A DNA stretch of 64,000 bases from Fragilaria crotonensis (GCA_022925895.1 JAKSYS010000341.1:1-64000), one strand, 5' to 3'; shown: positions 9,605 through 20,544, numbered from the stretch's first letter. Program-made: numbers and translations. Notes: generated by a model not told the origin, from the letters alone.

Positions 9605-10426
9605 TTATGGTACCGGGTGGAAATACGACCGTATCGATCGGACGCCCTGAATAGATTTTTCTTTGACTCGACGTATACTGTCCTTGAATAATTGGCCATG
9701 CATCGAAATCCAGTTCCGTGTAACCCAGTTCGGCGTCTGCAGATGAGTTCGAACGTCAGTATGTAACATGCGTTGGATGGACGGCTCCATGTGTTGCCGA
9801 GTATCGTATATTTCCCTCAGTTGGCTTGCGACGGCAGCTCGCTCTGCTGCTTGTTTCTCTGTCATGTTGTGTCCGTGGACGTCACCATTCCGCTGCTTCC
9901 ACACCACTTCCCATTGCGTCCAGATTGTTACGATAAGCCGTTGTTGCCACTGAATCCCTGTGCGGCGAAATTTCGTGTGGTTGCGGTGATTTTGGTAGTA
10001 GTCTTCTTGCATGCGAGCCCATTCAACACTAAAACGACCATTAAATAGTTGTCTCCACCCGATGAGATTTTGCTGCCGAATAAGTTTGCCAACATTTGTG
10101 TGAAACAGTACTGGGTTGATTTCATCGGGTTGCTGGGGGTCCAGCCACTGTGCAAAGGCCTTGTTTAGCACGTGTCGCAGGATGGGACTTGTGTGCATGG
10201 TGCTATGGAATGTGTTGAGACTTTGCAGGAAGGACAGTCGCCATGTCTCCCGGCTTGAATGTGGACATCGAATAATATGATCTCGATCTTCACAGTGGTG
10301 CTGACAAAGCGAGCAAGTGCGTTTGCCGGAGTCGAATTTATTCAACAACTCGTGTGTCGGAAGACAATCATGAATCAATTTAGAGATGTACTCGTCGGGT
10401 GTGATGAACTTTGATCGCTTTTCCAT
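9605..10426 (-). CDS. LINE1 ORF2 C-terminal domain with CCHC finger
   Basis: A 273-codon frame overlaps the end of the RNase H frame. Near its start is a finger CSLCQHHCEDRDHIIRC, of the form C-x2-C-x7-H-x4-C, at the position where other LINEs carry a CCHC finger after RT or RNase H. The rest is Trp/Arg-rich and ends in VRSIRSYFHPVP. The homologous end in LINE-D is VRSIRTYFAPK. It is the tail of the ORF2 polyprotein, now in a different frame from RNase H. Confidence 0.8.
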   Translation of the reverse strand: MEKRSKFITPDEYISKLIHDCLPTHELLNKFDSGKRTCSLCQHHCEDRDHIIRCPHSSRETWRLSFLQSLNTFHSTMHTSPILRHVLNKAFAQWLDPQQPDEINPVLFHTNVGKLIRQQNLIGWRQLFNGRFSVEWARMQEDYYQNHRNHTKFRRTGIQWQQRLIVTIWTQWEVVWKQRNGDVHGHNMTEKQAAERAAVASQLREIYDTRQHMEPSIQRMLHTDVRTHLQTPNWVTRNWISMHGQLFKDSIRRVKEKSIQGVRSIRSYFHPVP

Positions 10427-11130
10427 GGGCTTTCCAGTGGACCATGCGCATGGTACTGTCGGACCAGTGATACTTCGTTTGGATTTTTGATACCAGAGCT
10501 GGGCTCGTCGAAATCAACCGTATTCGGTCCTCATACTTGCCCGTGATAGTGCCGGTGCTGTGGACCAAATGAATGCCTGTATTTGGAGTCATCAATGCTA
10601 TTGGTCGTGCTAATCCATGCTTGGTTTGAAACGACGTTGCCATTTTGTCTGCGTCTACATTGAGCTGTGCCAGGAGCGATAGACGGTCGTATGGTTGTGA
10701 GTCGTCTTGGTGTCCTTTAACGTGTGTCAAAGACACGCCTGGGAGAAGTCGCAGTCCTTCCTGAATTTCAATTAACAAGTCCCATTCGGGTGTCAATTCG
10801 TCAAGGTGAACCCGTTTGCCTGCCTCTTGGTTGGTGTCATACGATGTTGGATTTGGGGATAACTTGTCGAGAAGACTCTTGCTGTCTGTTCCGATGACCC
10901 TTGCCACGGCTCATGCATTGCCGTGAATGTGGCGATCTGTATCAGAAATCTCAAAATGGATAGCACTCCGCTACATTCTGCCCGATAAGAGTCCATTCGG
11001 GATCCTCTGGATGGTCCCATTCCGCTTGCAACGCGTTCACCTTGGATTGTACTGATGGTCCACCCGAATGCTCCGTGGGTACCGTACTTCTCTGAGCCGT
11101 CACTCCCGGCAAAAATCTCGGTTGTAATTC
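10427..11130 (-). pseudogene. LINE1 RNase H domain, split by frameshifts
   Basis: The catalytic set is spread over three frames: first Asp in GSDGSEKYGTHGAFGW (about 11060-11110), Glu in SYRAECSGVLS (about 10965-11000), Asp in GTDSKSLLDKL (about 10850-10890), then THVKGHQDD and LNVDAD (about 10650-10730). The order matches type I RNase H of LINEs of the I/R1-like groups. Frameshifts lie near 11110 and 10910. Confidence 0.8.
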
Positions 11131-14100
11131 AAGGCATGCGGAATATGGATCGATGAAGAGTTCGTGATGTTGCAATAGATCCGTCTCCCAAGGCTCGAGG
11201 GTGCTCACATATTCATCGAAGGTTCCGTAATTGAAAGGGCGCGTGGATGTGGGTGCCTTTGTGGTTGCTTCTATCCTCCAACAGCTGGCATCCTCCATGA
11301 TGACATCGACCGGACGTGCGTGCTCTGGAAGATTCTCGTAAGAAATTGTGTCTGTGGCTTGCTCGGTATATCGTCGACGTCCAATGTGTTCACATGTGAT
11401 ATATTCATTGCCGCCTTTGCATATTGCCAAGAACGTGTCATATTGGTAAGCGATAGCTGTGATGCGTCGATGCGAGTGTGTCTGAAGCCATGAGCCCAGG
11501 GGCTGTATGAGTTTCCCCGCAGAAGTACTCCACAATTTGTTGGCTTTTTGCCACAAACGCCATTCAAGTGCGGATGGACTTTCTTGGTGTATTTTCATCC
11601 AGCGACTACCGAGACTGAAGAGCGATGTTTGTCCTTTGATTTTTTCCATATCAAGATGATCTCCCACAACTGTTGTTAAGTCTGAAAGAGTGATCGCATT
11701 CAAGAAGATCCGACAATGGTTTAATCGTCGAAGTTGTGCCGCCGTGAATTGTTTGGACTGAATGATGGCTTCCATGATGTAACAGTCGTGTTCACGTTCC
11801 AGTGGCGCAATGCCCGGGTCATCGATGTCCAGCCTGCAGTTTACATCCTTGAGGTATTGTCGAAGTGATTTGAGCCATTTTGATTCCAGATGAGGTAAAG
11901 GTGTGTTGACGTCTTCCAGGAATGATTTAGACATCCCAACGCTATAGTTTCCCCAGGATACGGCGTTTCGGAGCAATTTTCCAGCGTCGGTGTTTGCCCG
12001 CCAGTGTTTTAGAACTGTGGTGATCTGACCAATACCCTGTTGGTCGTAGAGGCGCTTGAATCCTGCACCACCGTATTCGCGAGGGCCGAATACTATTGCG
12101 CGATGCATGTGACGGTTAAAGCCGCATCGTGCAATGATAATGCTCATGGCTTTCCGCTGAATTTTTGTGAGTTGTTGGTTCGTGAAGTGCGAATTGGCGA
12201 GAGGGTAACTCATGCTGGGTACGTAGCAAGAGTAGTAAAAGATCCAGGATTCCTCCCTTGTCAACGGGCATTTCCACAGAAACGAGACGACTTCGTCACT
12301 TTTCTTTTGAAGTTGTCGCTGCTGCTCTTTCTGGTTACCTGCCGGGTCTTTAAAATGTCCTAGTGTCTTGTGAGCCGCATAGGGTGAAAGATATTCGAGT
12401 GCTTGGTCTTGTCCTGTATTGTTGTCGCGAACGTGTACATTTGAGTATTTTGCGCGATCGGGATATAGAACTGGATCTCCTTGCTTAGTAAACTTCCAGG
12501 TGAGCACGTGATAGGAGCATTTTGACAATTCTAAAGCGCCTCCCGAGATTCCCAACATATCAGACCACCGCTGTGCATTCCGCTGCATTTGACTCAATAT
12601 AACTTCTGGTGTGTCCACTGCTTCATCGGACAGAAACTGATTGGTTTGACCATTGGAATCGTCGACAAACCCAATCATACCGATCCCTACTGGATGCTTC
12701 CCATTTGGCGTACAATAAAAGGCTTTGGACGCAGATTGATCGTAACAATCATATAAAGTGCTTGATAAGAAGCACCATATTGCTGGAGAGTTCCCACTAC
12801 CTTGACCGGTGCCATAGACGGGCAAATGTGGTGTGTGGCTGTATCCGGTTGGAGCGAGGCCAAGATCTGTTCGTATGCGATATTCGGCCTTATGTAGAGT
12901 GGTTGCGTTGCTTTGTGCGACTTGTGGATGGATTCCGTACTTACGGCTGACGATCATGGCAAGATTGGGTATTATCCGATCGTAGCAAGATGTGGCATCG
13001 TAGTTTGTCTGAATCAATGTCTTCCTGGTAATACGAGATATCTCAAATTGAAGTTCCTCTAACAATACTGGGTCTGTTGCTGTGCGATGTGGCCGCGATC
13101 CAAATTGTCCAGAATGTAGTAGTTGCAATGCTTCTGCTCGGTACATTGCTTCTCGCCATTTCAGTCCCATTGCCAGGTTGTAATCTGCTTCATAGATGTG
13201 GATAACACGTGTTCTGTGAATTTTAATATTCCCTGGTTCTTTGAATAACATGGTATTGGCCACCGTCTGCCAGCGTTTGAACGAGTATCCTCTTGATAAT
13301 GCGTAATTGATCATTGTCAAATGTACGGAAAAGATAGCCAGTTGCTTTTGATTGAGATCATCCCGCTGCCGTTGTAGCTCTACAGGATCGTCGCCAGTAA
13401 CTTCGGAAAATTTATGTCGCGCAATCATCGCCTTGTAATGTCCGAGGTGTAGTCCTGACGGTGATGTTGTGGTCGACTCCCGCCATACTTTCAATTTTTC
13501 TCTAAATGCCGTCGCTGTGATTGTTGGTGTGCTATCGAAGTTAGCAATGTCCGTCGTGTGTTGAAGGTGGTCCAGAAAGTCCTGCATTGATGTATCTCCG
13601 GTGTCTGGGTATCTATATGTGCCACTTAGAATATTGTCAGCCGATTTTGTGTTTCCGCAGTATCCTAGATCTTGCTTGAGAGGTGGAAGAGTAAATGGAG
13701 TACCGTGTGCTTGTCCGAAGTGTCGTCGGTTCCGATCCTGAAGTCTTGCCAATACTTCCGACGGGACGTCGATCAGTTTCCATTCGGTGCATGTTTTTGG
13801 GTCGGTGTTAGGATGTATAGGTATTTCTATTCTAATGACTCCTGTGCGATCCGAGGTACTCCGAACCGATTGGAGCTTGCTCCATACCTGGCGTATCGTT
13901 TCGATTTTTTGTAACGCCTTTAGGGTAGTTGCGGTTGCACGGTCTTTTGGAGACGTCGAGGAATTTAAGATTTGTAGTTTGTGTTTCCGCTCAGTATCTC
14001 GCCTTTCGTAGCTTTGCGCAACGATTTTGTTGACATTCAACTTTGCTTGTCTGAGGTATTGTTGACACCGAGGTATGTCGCACGGAATTTGGTCGGGTTG

Positions 14101-14733
14101 GAGTATCTCGGTCAGGTCTCTGAGTAATTGCGGCGACACAGGTAATCTAGTTCTCAGTGAAGATAGATACTTTTTCAACAACTGAACGCGATATCGTGCA
14201 TTGTGTAATTCCAGAGACCAGTGCGGGGCAGCAAATTTTGTGATATGATTCTCTGCCGCAAGACTGATAGCGAGTAAATCTTTGTCCAATCGTTCTGCGA
14301 ATTGGTGTCGGTCTCCTGCCTTTTGTAACTTTTCTGCCCGGTGAAATAAGTTAGCTCTGCTGAGACTATCATATTTGAACTGTATGTACTCCGTGACCTG
14401 TCGAATGTTTGTCGATTGGAGCATTCTCGGTTCATATTTGGACAGTTGAGGTATTTGTGCTCCAAAGAGTTGATCGATATGAAAATCCACATAATAAGCT
14501 CTGTGATCCGAAGGATGTCTGTGGTTAAATGGCTCGTATCCGCATGCGCTTGCTGCCGGGAGAAGGTCCTGAGAAACTAGAATATGATCCAGACATTTGA
14601 TTCCTCTTGCGTATGTAGCAGGCCGTGTCTGTGAGTGCTTCCCGCTCATGAGGTCAATCAAAGATAGTGCGTTCATAATCTTAACAAGTCCATCCGGTTC
14701 GGAACCAAGTACTTCATTGAAATCTCCGACCAA
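10951..14733 (-). CDS. LINE1 ORF2: endonuclease end and reverse transcriptase
   Basis: A long 1260-codon frame. It starts inside the endonuclease with VGDFNEVLG (catalytic D-x-N) and continues with KCLDHILVS and HPSDHRAYYVDF (SDHR motif). RT motifs follow: the SGLHLGHYKAMI box, IHIYEADYN, NYDATSCYDRI with its catalytic Asp (about 12985-13010), YGTGQGSGNSPAIW and IGFVDDSNG (about 12650-12678). The catalytic box is FVDD rather than YADD. The frame ends in the first part of RNase H. The listed start is not a true initiation site, because the domain begins upstream in another frame. Confidence 0.9.
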   Translation of the reverse strand: MVGDFNEVLGSEPDGLVKIMNALSLIDLMSGKHSQTRPATYARGIKCLDHILVSQDLLPAASACGYEPFNHRHPSDHRAYYVDFHIDQLFGAQIPQLSKYEPRMLQSTNIRQVTEYIQFKYDSLSRANLFHRAEKLQKAGDRHQFAERLDKDLLAISLAAENHITKFAAPHWSLELHNARYRVQLLKKYLSSLRTRLPVSPQLLRDLTEILQPDQIPCDIPRCQQYLRQAKLNVNKIVAQSYERRDTERKHKLQILNSSTSPKDRATATTLKALQKIETIRQVWSKLQSVRSTSDRTGVIRIEIPIHPNTDPKTCTEWKLIDVPSEVLARLQDRNRRHFGQAHGTPFTLPPLKQDLGYCGNTKSADNILSGTYRYPDTGDTSMQDFLDHLQHTTDIANFDSTPTITATAFREKLKVWRESTTTSPSGLHLGHYKAMIARHKFSEVTGDDPVELQRQRDDLNQKQLAIFSVHLTMINYALSRGYSFKRWQTVANTMLFKEPGNIKIHRTRVIHIYEADYNLAMGLKWREAMYRAEALQLLHSGQFGSRPHRTATDPVLLEELQFEISRITRKTLIQTNYDATSCYDRIIPNLAMIVSRKYGIHPQVAQSNATTLHKAEYRIRTDLGLAPTGYSHTPHLPVYGTGQGSGNSPAIWCFLSSTLYDCYDQSASKAFYCTPNGKHPVGIGMIGFVDDSNGQTNQFLSDEAVDTPEVILSQMQRNAQRWSDMLGISGGALELSKCSYHVLTWKFTKQGDPVLYPDRAKYSNVHVRDNNTGQDQALEYLSPYAAHKTLGHFKDPAGNQKEQQRQLQKKSDEVVSFLWKCPLTREESWIFYYSCYVPSMSYPLANSHFTNQQLTKIQRKAMSIIIARCGFNRHMHRAIVFGPREYGGAGFKRLYDQQGIGQITTVLKHWRANTDAGKLLRNAVSWGNYSVGMSKSFLEDVNTPLPHLESKWLKSLRQYLKDVNCRLDIDDPGIAPLEREHDCYIMEAIIQSKQFTAAQLRRLNHCRIFLNAITLSDLTTVVGDHLDMEKIKGQTSLFSLGSRWMKIHQESPSALEWRLWQKANKLWSTSAGKLIQPLGSWLQTHSHRRITAIAYQYDTFLAICKGGNEYITCEHIGRRRYTEQATDTISYENLPEHARPVDVIMEDASCWRIEATTKAPTSTRPFNYGTFDEYVSTLEPWETDLLQHHELFIDPYSACLELQPRFLPGVTAQRSTVPTEHSGGPSVQSKVNALQAEWDHPEDPEWTLIGQNVAECYPF

Positions 14734-15459
14734 TACAATTTGGTATCCGTGGGAGGCACATTCTTTCAGATATAGTAATAAGTCTCTGCAGAAGGCTGCT
14801 CGAGGCGAAGTTAATTTGTCCTGGGAAGAAGTGAGTAGATTGTAATGTTGTGCTGCGACGGTGATCTGGCCTGCTTGGACTTTGTCTGTGACTGGTTGGT
14901 ACGCGAAACGATCACAATTTGTCTATTCAGACCACCTTGAAATACCTGACTGACCCAGCGTCCCCATTTGTCGCTATGCTGCTTGATAATCCTCCCGGTA
15001 GCGTTTGCTAAGGTCAGCAATAGTGTTCCGCCGGGTTTATACATGGTTTTGCTATCCAATGGTGTGGTTCCCAGGGTTAATCGGGACCTCTGCCACAATT
15101 GACGGGTGGTTTCGAACATGATGCTTTTACCTGCGGCTTGTTGACATCAAGATTAATTTCTTGACCACAAAACACATCAGCTTGTACTTCTAATAGGACC
15201 TTGCACAGCTCTCCAAATTGACCTCCTCTTCGATCGAGGTGAAACCGTTCACATTCTGTCCGTAAATTCTAAATTGTCCCTCCTTTTTGTCATCCAAGAT
15301 GTCGCCCCAATAAGTATTACTCCTCTGGTTCTCTACCGACAGTATCGATCCTCTGTTGGATGCGTTGCTCCTTTGGCCATGATTCTGTTGTTGTTCAAAT
15401 ACTTTCCTCCATTCTACTTGCGCCACTCGTAGTCTTGATGCTTTGTCATCACACGTCAC
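14734..15459 (-). pseudogene. LINE1 AP-like endonuclease N-terminal part, frameshifted
   Basis: The 89-codon frame from 15459 carries RIYGQNVNG, the Asn motif that opens APE-type endonucleases. A second frame (15119-14811) continues with the central strands (RWVSQVF...NRQIVIVSRT). A third enters the long RT frame at VGDFNEV. Two frameshifts separate the pieces. In the family this enzyme nicks the target DNA to prime reverse transcription. Confidence 0.7.
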
Positions 15460-16093
15460 TGTGTCTGATGGGAGTGATTTGCTCTACGGGCTTCGTGTGA
15501 GCAATTCTGTTTTTGTTCCCTTTACTAGAACTGTCGGAAGGTGTACTCATCTCTGTGTGAGGTTCTTCCTGTTGGATTGGCGGTGTCTCGATACTGGCTT
15601 GTTGAGTGACGTGCTGCGTTATAATGTCTGCTAGGTGGTTTGGACTGAGAATGGATTCGTTGAGTATCCCTGCATGGGACTCGAAGGGATCTGTTAATGG
15701 CGGTCGGGACCTGGACGCGTCATCATCTATAAGACTGTCATGGTCGTCTTCTGGGCCTGGGTATAATGGATGTTGGTCATTTGTATAACTCATCGGACTT
15801 TGAATTGTCGGGCTATAGTTGGAGTTTTCATGGTGGTAGTGATGCCATGGATGTTGAAACTCGGACGATTGTGGTGACTGCGAATCCTCTCGTGTTGAGT
15901 CAATACTAGATGTCGGCGATGAATTCCGTCGTTCTGGTGTGTTCGTCGGGCTCGTGCTTGTTGGAGTTGACGTTGATGCAGGTTGTTTCTTCACTGGCGT
16001 GTTCTTACGATCCCTTCGTTTCCGGTATTCACTTGTCTCGGATGGCATTGTGGCTTGGTAATTGATGGGGCCGTACATGGCTTCTGTATCCAC
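15449..16093 (-). CDS. LINE1 small second ORF (Pro/Ser/Thr-rich)
   Basis: About 210 codons, beginning just after the ORF1 stop and overlapping the first codons of the endonuclease frame by about 10 nt. The first ATG is at about 16078 (MYGPINYQ). It is rich in Ser, Thr, Pro and Asp with a basic patch (RKRRDRKNTPVKK) and has no recognisable domain. It may be the N-terminal linker of ORF2 in another frame or a separate product. Tight packing with both neighbours suggests reinitiation or frameshift translation (inference). Confidence 0.5.
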   Translation of the reverse strand: MDTEAMYGPINYQATMPSETSEYRKRRDRKNTPVKKQPASTSTPTSTSPTNTPERRNSSPTSSIDSTREDSQSPQSSEFQHPWHHYHHENSNYSPTIQSPMSYTNDQHPLYPGPEDDHDSLIDDDASRSRPPLTDPFESHAGILNESILSPNHLADIITQHVTQQASIETPPIQQEEPHTEMSTPSDSSSKGNKNRIAHTKPVEQITPIRHSDV

Positions 16094-16095
16094 CG

Positions 16096-17934
16096 TTAAA
16101 TCAATAACTGCCGAGCGTTTCCCGATGTTGGAGGAGGTGCCGTTTGAGTTGGTTCTTGTGGAAGCATCTTTGAAATCATGCTCGTTAGCATTTGGAGCTG
16201 CCGATCATGGTTTTCAAACATTCGTGTGAAGTCTGAGGTTTGTGGAGCTGGTGGTGGCGGGAGGTTTGTAGCCATATGAACTTGGAGAGCCTGTGCGATC
16301 TGTTGGGCCATGTTTTGCTCGAACTCTTGTTGTTTTGCTGCTGCTTGTTGTTCCATTTGTTTCCTTTGATCCTCCAGTTTGGTTTCTAGGTTACGGCGTT
16401 GGATCTCTGCCTGTCGTTCGAACTCCATCTTTTGCTCTGCTGCATTTAACTCGTTCTCTCGTTTTTGCTGTGCTGCTTGTATCTCCATATCTTTACGATG
16501 TTTTTCCTTGTCTTCTTCCAATCTGTCCACCTTGCGTCTTAGATCGTCCACTTCGGCTCTGCTGGATGCAAGATCCGAGAGGAGTTCATCGTCGATTGTG
16601 ATTGCAGCCGAGGTAGGTGTGGTAGAATTGTTTTCAGAGAATGGTTTTGTGTTGAGATTAGAGCCTTTAACTCGTTCTGCCCATGACAATTGTTTAGACT
16701 GATTTGTCTGCGATGTGGTCTCTGATTCGTCAGTGGTATTCGCAAACGTCCAATCAGGTACCGCTGAATCGTAAGACATGGCCGTGTTTACGCTTGCCGA
16801 CAAGTACGTTCCATTTCCGCTGGAAAAGCCGTCTGAGTTCAATGGTGCTACTTCTGGAATACCAGAATATATCCTGGAGGATTGTTTCGCGTCATCTGGG
16901 ACATGGGATTCATACCATGTATTGATCGAGGCTTGAAGTGTCTTACGAACGCGTTGAAAGTCTTCCTTGTTGACTAAGACCTTGTGCTTACCCAGATAAT
17001 CTGTATTTGGAACTGCGATAACGTCTCGAACTCCTTCCACCGACAAAATTCTATCAGATAAATAATACATGGCATCGTTGCTCACATTATTCAGGATTAT
17101 CACGTGATTATTCGAAATCATTTTTGTCTGTTGGAGAAGAATGCGTACATATGCTTCTGGGTGTTTGTTCCTCAATTGAAATGAAGTAAAGTCAGTTGAT
17201 TCGCGATAAACAAGTTTGAGTATCTTCAACATCTCCATTGATGTGCTTTTTTCTGTTTCGATTGCGTATGCCTTCGTCCTGAAGTCCTTTCCTTTGTATT
17301 TAATCGTTGGTGTACAAAACGCCAAATAGAATTTTGGGAGTTTAGTCTTTGATGGAAAATGTCGCTTCAGTTCTGTTGCTACCTTTGATGTGGCATGTGC
17401 CAAATCGTAGTACTGAGGGTCCAAACCTTGAATGAATCCTAGTTGGGTTGTGTTCCAGACATCTTCCGTCCAACGGTGTTCGGTGAGAAAACAATTATGC
17501 TTGCGTAGAAGTTCGTGAATCTTTGGAACTGATTTCATCTCTTGAAGTGATACTGCTGTTCGAAGTCGATGCACTATGAAGACTGACTTGTCTCTTTTTG
17601 AAGAAGTGTAGGTGCTTTCCATGTGGGATTGTTTCCTGTCGTTTTGATTTTCTTGATCGTGAAGATTGAACAGGTTTTGGTGTTGCTCCTTAGTCCATGT
17701 GAGCGTGTCAACTCGAGGCATAACTTTGTTGTTGTTTGTCATGATAATCACTTCCTCTCCAAAGTACTCTTGAACTGCTTGGATCCAGTGAAGGTGAAGC
17801 TTCGACGGATGAATCGATGCATCATGTTTACTCTGAATAAATCTGAACTTGAGTGTTTTTTCAACTAATTTTTGATCGTTTCGTTTCCTTCCTCCGGTAC
17901 CTGGTTGCGTTACATCAGAGATGTCATCCGCAAT
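16096..17934 (-). CDS. LINE1 ORF1, main part (coiled-coil RNA-binding type)
   Basis: Open from the PAT-1 junction (17934) to the stop at 16096. Counting the 22 codons on the far side of PAT-1, ORF1 is about 634 aa. The N-terminal half is globular (FRFIQSKHDAS, FLTEHRWTEDVWN, FYLAFCTPTIKYKGK). The C-terminal half has a long Glu/Lys/Gln coiled coil (about 16290-16580) and then a proline patch PPPPAP. No CCHC knuckle is seen. LINE ORF1 proteins coat the element RNA; that role is inferred from position and architecture. Confidence 0.8.
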   Translation of the reverse strand: MADDISDVTQPGTGGRKRNDQKLVEKTLKFRFIQSKHDASIHPSKLHLHWIQAVQEYFGEEVIIMTNNNKVMPRVDTLTWTKEQHQNLFNLHDQENQNDRKQSHMESTYTSSKRDKSVFIVHRLRTAVSLQEMKSVPKIHELLRKHNCFLTEHRWTEDVWNTTQLGFIQGLDPQYYDLAHATSKVATELKRHFPSKTKLPKFYLAFCTPTIKYKGKDFRTKAYAIETEKSTSMEMLKILKLVYRESTDFTSFQLRNKHPEAYVRILLQQTKMISNNHVIILNNVSNDAMYYLSDRILSVEGVRDVIAVPNTDYLGKHKVLVNKEDFQRVRKTLQASINTWYESHVPDDAKQSSRIYSGIPEVAPLNSDGFSSGNGTYLSASVNTAMSYDSAVPDWTFANTTDESETTSQTNQSKQLSWAERVKGSNLNTKPFSENNSTTPTSAAITIDDELLSDLASSRAEVDDLRRKVDRLEEDKEKHRKDMEIQAAQQKRENELNAAEQKMEFERQAEIQRRNLETKLEDQRKQMEQQAAAKQQEFEQNMAQQIAQALQVHMATNLPPPPAPQTSDFTRMFENHDRQLQMLTSMISKMLPQEPTQTAPPPTSGNARQLLI

Positions 17935-18758
17935 CGAAATAAATTCCGAGTCTTGTCCAAATTTCTCTAAGTCCGTTTAGTCGGATGAGTCGTCTGCTTC
18001 GTGGTTTCGTCGTACCGTTGTCTCGCGCACTGTCGCGTCGATTCGTGTGTTGTCTGTGGTCATTCTCGTTTCTCTTTTGTGCTCGTGAGACTAGTAGAAA
18101 TAAATAGATGGCATCGGAATCTGGTCCTAATAGTTTTGTCTCTCTCCTGGTTCGTCTCGCGGTGTCGGTCCCGTGATAGTTATCTAGCGGGGTCCGTCGC
18201 GCGATTGTGAGTCGACCTGGTTTCCGCCCCATGCAGAGCATGGCCAGGAGGTAACCGGCGCCAGGGGCGCCGATGAACCTAGGCATCGGGCCAGGAGAGG
18301 AGGTGGGTGGGTGGGATTAACTAGAGTAGTGTCTTTGTCGATTCGAGTTCGTTCGGATTGTGAGCAATTCGTATCTTGTGTTGTGTTGTGTCGTGGTGTT
18401 CGTCTGTCTGTGTCTCGTGTTCGTCTGTCTGATGGCGACTGCCCGTCCTTTCGATCTTCGGACATGCCACGAAATAAATTCCGAGTCTTGTCCAAATTTC
18501 TCTAAGTCCGTTTAGTCGGATGAGTCGTCTGCTTCGTGGTTTCGTCGTACCGTTGTCTCGCGCACTGTCGCGTCGATTCGTGTGTTGTCTGTGGTCATTC
18601 TCTCTTTTGTGCTCGTGAGACTAGTAGAAATAAATAGATGGCATCGGAATCTGGTCCTAATAGTTTTGTCTCTCTCCTGGTTCGTCTCGCGGTGTCGGTC
18701 CCGTGATAGTTATCTAGCGGGGTCCGTCGCGCGATTGTGAGTCGACCTGGTTTCCGCC
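17935..18758 (-). repeat. PAT-1 3' split direct repeats B1-A2-linker-B2
   Basis: The ~290-bp B repeat occurs at 17935-18228 (B2) and 18471-18758 (B1). The ~156-bp A2 repeat lies at 18315-18470 and matches A1 at the other end (24653-24809). Between A2 and B2 is an 86-bp linker (18229-18314) with small palindromes. The B1/A2 joint (TTATTTCG against TGGCATG on the sense strand) should equal the joint of a circular intermediate, as in split-repeat elements. Confidence 0.9.
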
Positions 18759-18759
18759 A

Positions 18760-19880
18760 TTTTCCGGTTGTCGTTCGTCCGCAGAATCTGGGGCGATCGT
18801 GTAGAAAGATTGTCGACTCGTCATGCGTGCGGCTACTCCGAGTGTCGAGTCCGGCACTTGAATTCGGAGGTATCTCATGAACGTCTGGCTTCGCCACCTC
18901 CCCACCATCTGAATCGTCTCACTTGGAACTCCGGCGAGGTGCATGGCCATCGCGGCGCCTGATCTGATCGAGTGAGTGCCGATGCCACTCGCCTGGAGGC
19001 CAAGCCTCTCTCCTGCGAGAGTCGTCGCCATCCTGAGCTGCCTCAGTATGGACTTGGAAGAGATGTGTTGGGGTTCGTCTGAGTCCTGCGTCCTGACGGC
19101 GTTAATCTTCGGGTTCGTCCGTGAATGGCAATCGTAACTCCGTACCCTCGTCGTCAGGTCCGCTAGCACGCGGACGGGGCAGATGTCCGTTTGTCCCTGC
19201 CTGTCGTTTCGATGCTGAGTCACTGTCGCGCCTTTGTCCCCGTTCTTTGTCGCCGGAAGGTGATCGACACGGTGTCGGCATTCTCCAGTTGTCCTCGGTC
19301 GGTTGTCTGCAGGTCCTGTCCCTTCTGTCGGAAACGAACGTCGTCCACTCTGATCACTGATGTCGTCCGTCGGCTTCCGACATCGGAATATTCGCACGAC
19401 CTCATGGCGAAAAAGAACGCGACCACCACAAGTTGTCCAATAGCGATGTCCGTCTCGTTTCTTGCCCAGGATCGAACCTTTGAATCACCTCTAACGGCAG
19501 CGCCTGCTGTGGGTAGGTCCTGGGTCCTCGTCGGCGTAACGTTTCAGTTGTAAAGCCAGAAGGGGTCGAGTCGTCCGGCGGCGTCGTGGATTGGGCTCTC
19601 AAATTTGTTAAGCCTGAAGGCCTGAGCCACACCGTCGAGGGTGGCACGAATGGAACCGGACAAGGGTCCATTGCCAGCTTCCTGAGGTTGTCGGGAGCGA
19701 AGCCGTCCGTCCCGAAGGGCGGCGGCGAAGCAGGCGAACGTTTCTGCTTTCGCTTCGTCCGAGTCCTTGAGAAAGGCTCCTCCCGACTCCGTCGATTCGT
19801 CCGAGGAATCTTTCGTAACAGCGCCAGCTGCTATCGCGCTTGGCACGGGTTGAGTCGGCAAGAGCTGCGTTTTGGGCAGC
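18760..19880 (-). pseudogene. PAT-1 tyrosine recombinase
   Basis: Catalytic motifs are clear: AFFFAMRSCEYSDV (first Arg, about 19375-19425), GTHSIRSGAAM (HxxR, about 18955-18980), MVGRWRSQTFMRYL (Trp and nucleophile Tyr, about 18868-18915). An N-terminal SAM-like segment (STRAKRDSSWRCYERFLG) lies near 19800-19870 in another frame. Several frames are needed to read it through. In this order of elements the recombinase inserts a circular cDNA by strand exchange, giving no TSD, as seen here. Confidence 0.88.
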
Positions 19881-20544
19881 AGCTGCAGCCAGCCTCCAAT
19901 CTGCGAAATAAGGGCTGGCCGCAAAGGGATGATCCTGAAGTTCTGTGGAACAAACGGTGAGCAGTTTTTCGTGATCAAGTCTGTCAGTGCCGCGTCGTCT
20001 AGAGCGAAATCTCGGGAGAGCATGTCCGCCACCTTGTTCTCTTTCCCGGGGAACCACTGCGTGTAGTGGTCTATCTCGTGCGTGAGGCAGAAATCAGCGA
20101 ACGCTCGGGCTATCGTCAGGTGAAGCGGACAATCGTCGTTGAAGTTCGACTTAGCAAGCCATCCCGCTGCTGAGGTGCTGTCTCCTGACTGAGCAGAACG
20201 TCTTCGTCCGTCCACGCGGCCCCTTCGTGGAATTCCACGATCATCCCCACAAAGGCAGCAAGGAACTCGAGAGTGTTTAGGGTCGCTCGCCCCAGCAGGT
20301 GCTCTGGTAGCTGATATCGCCACGCCAGGCCGCTCTTGAGGCAGTAGCCTCCGATGCCTTGTGGGCATGCGTCCACCCTCACTATGCGCGTCGGCCACCG
20401 GCAAACCAGCCTGTTGATCGAGATACCTCGCGACGCCTTCTGAAGGAAAGCCTTCCACAGAATCAGGTCGTCCAGTTGGGGTTTGGTCAGTCTCGCCTTC
20501 CCGGCCTGCTTCGAACGCTCGCAGGCCTTGTATAGCCTTCCCAT
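19880..20544 (-). pseudogene. PAT-1 RNase H
   Basis: IVRVDACPQGIGGYC gives the first Asp, LNTLEFLAAF the Glu, and GDSTSAAGWLAKSNF, after a frameshift near 20180, the next Asp. HYTQWFPGKENKVADMLSRDF then provides the His and last Asp. This order matches the RNase H of DIRS-like elements. It follows the RT directly, with the recombinase after it. Confidence 0.85.
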
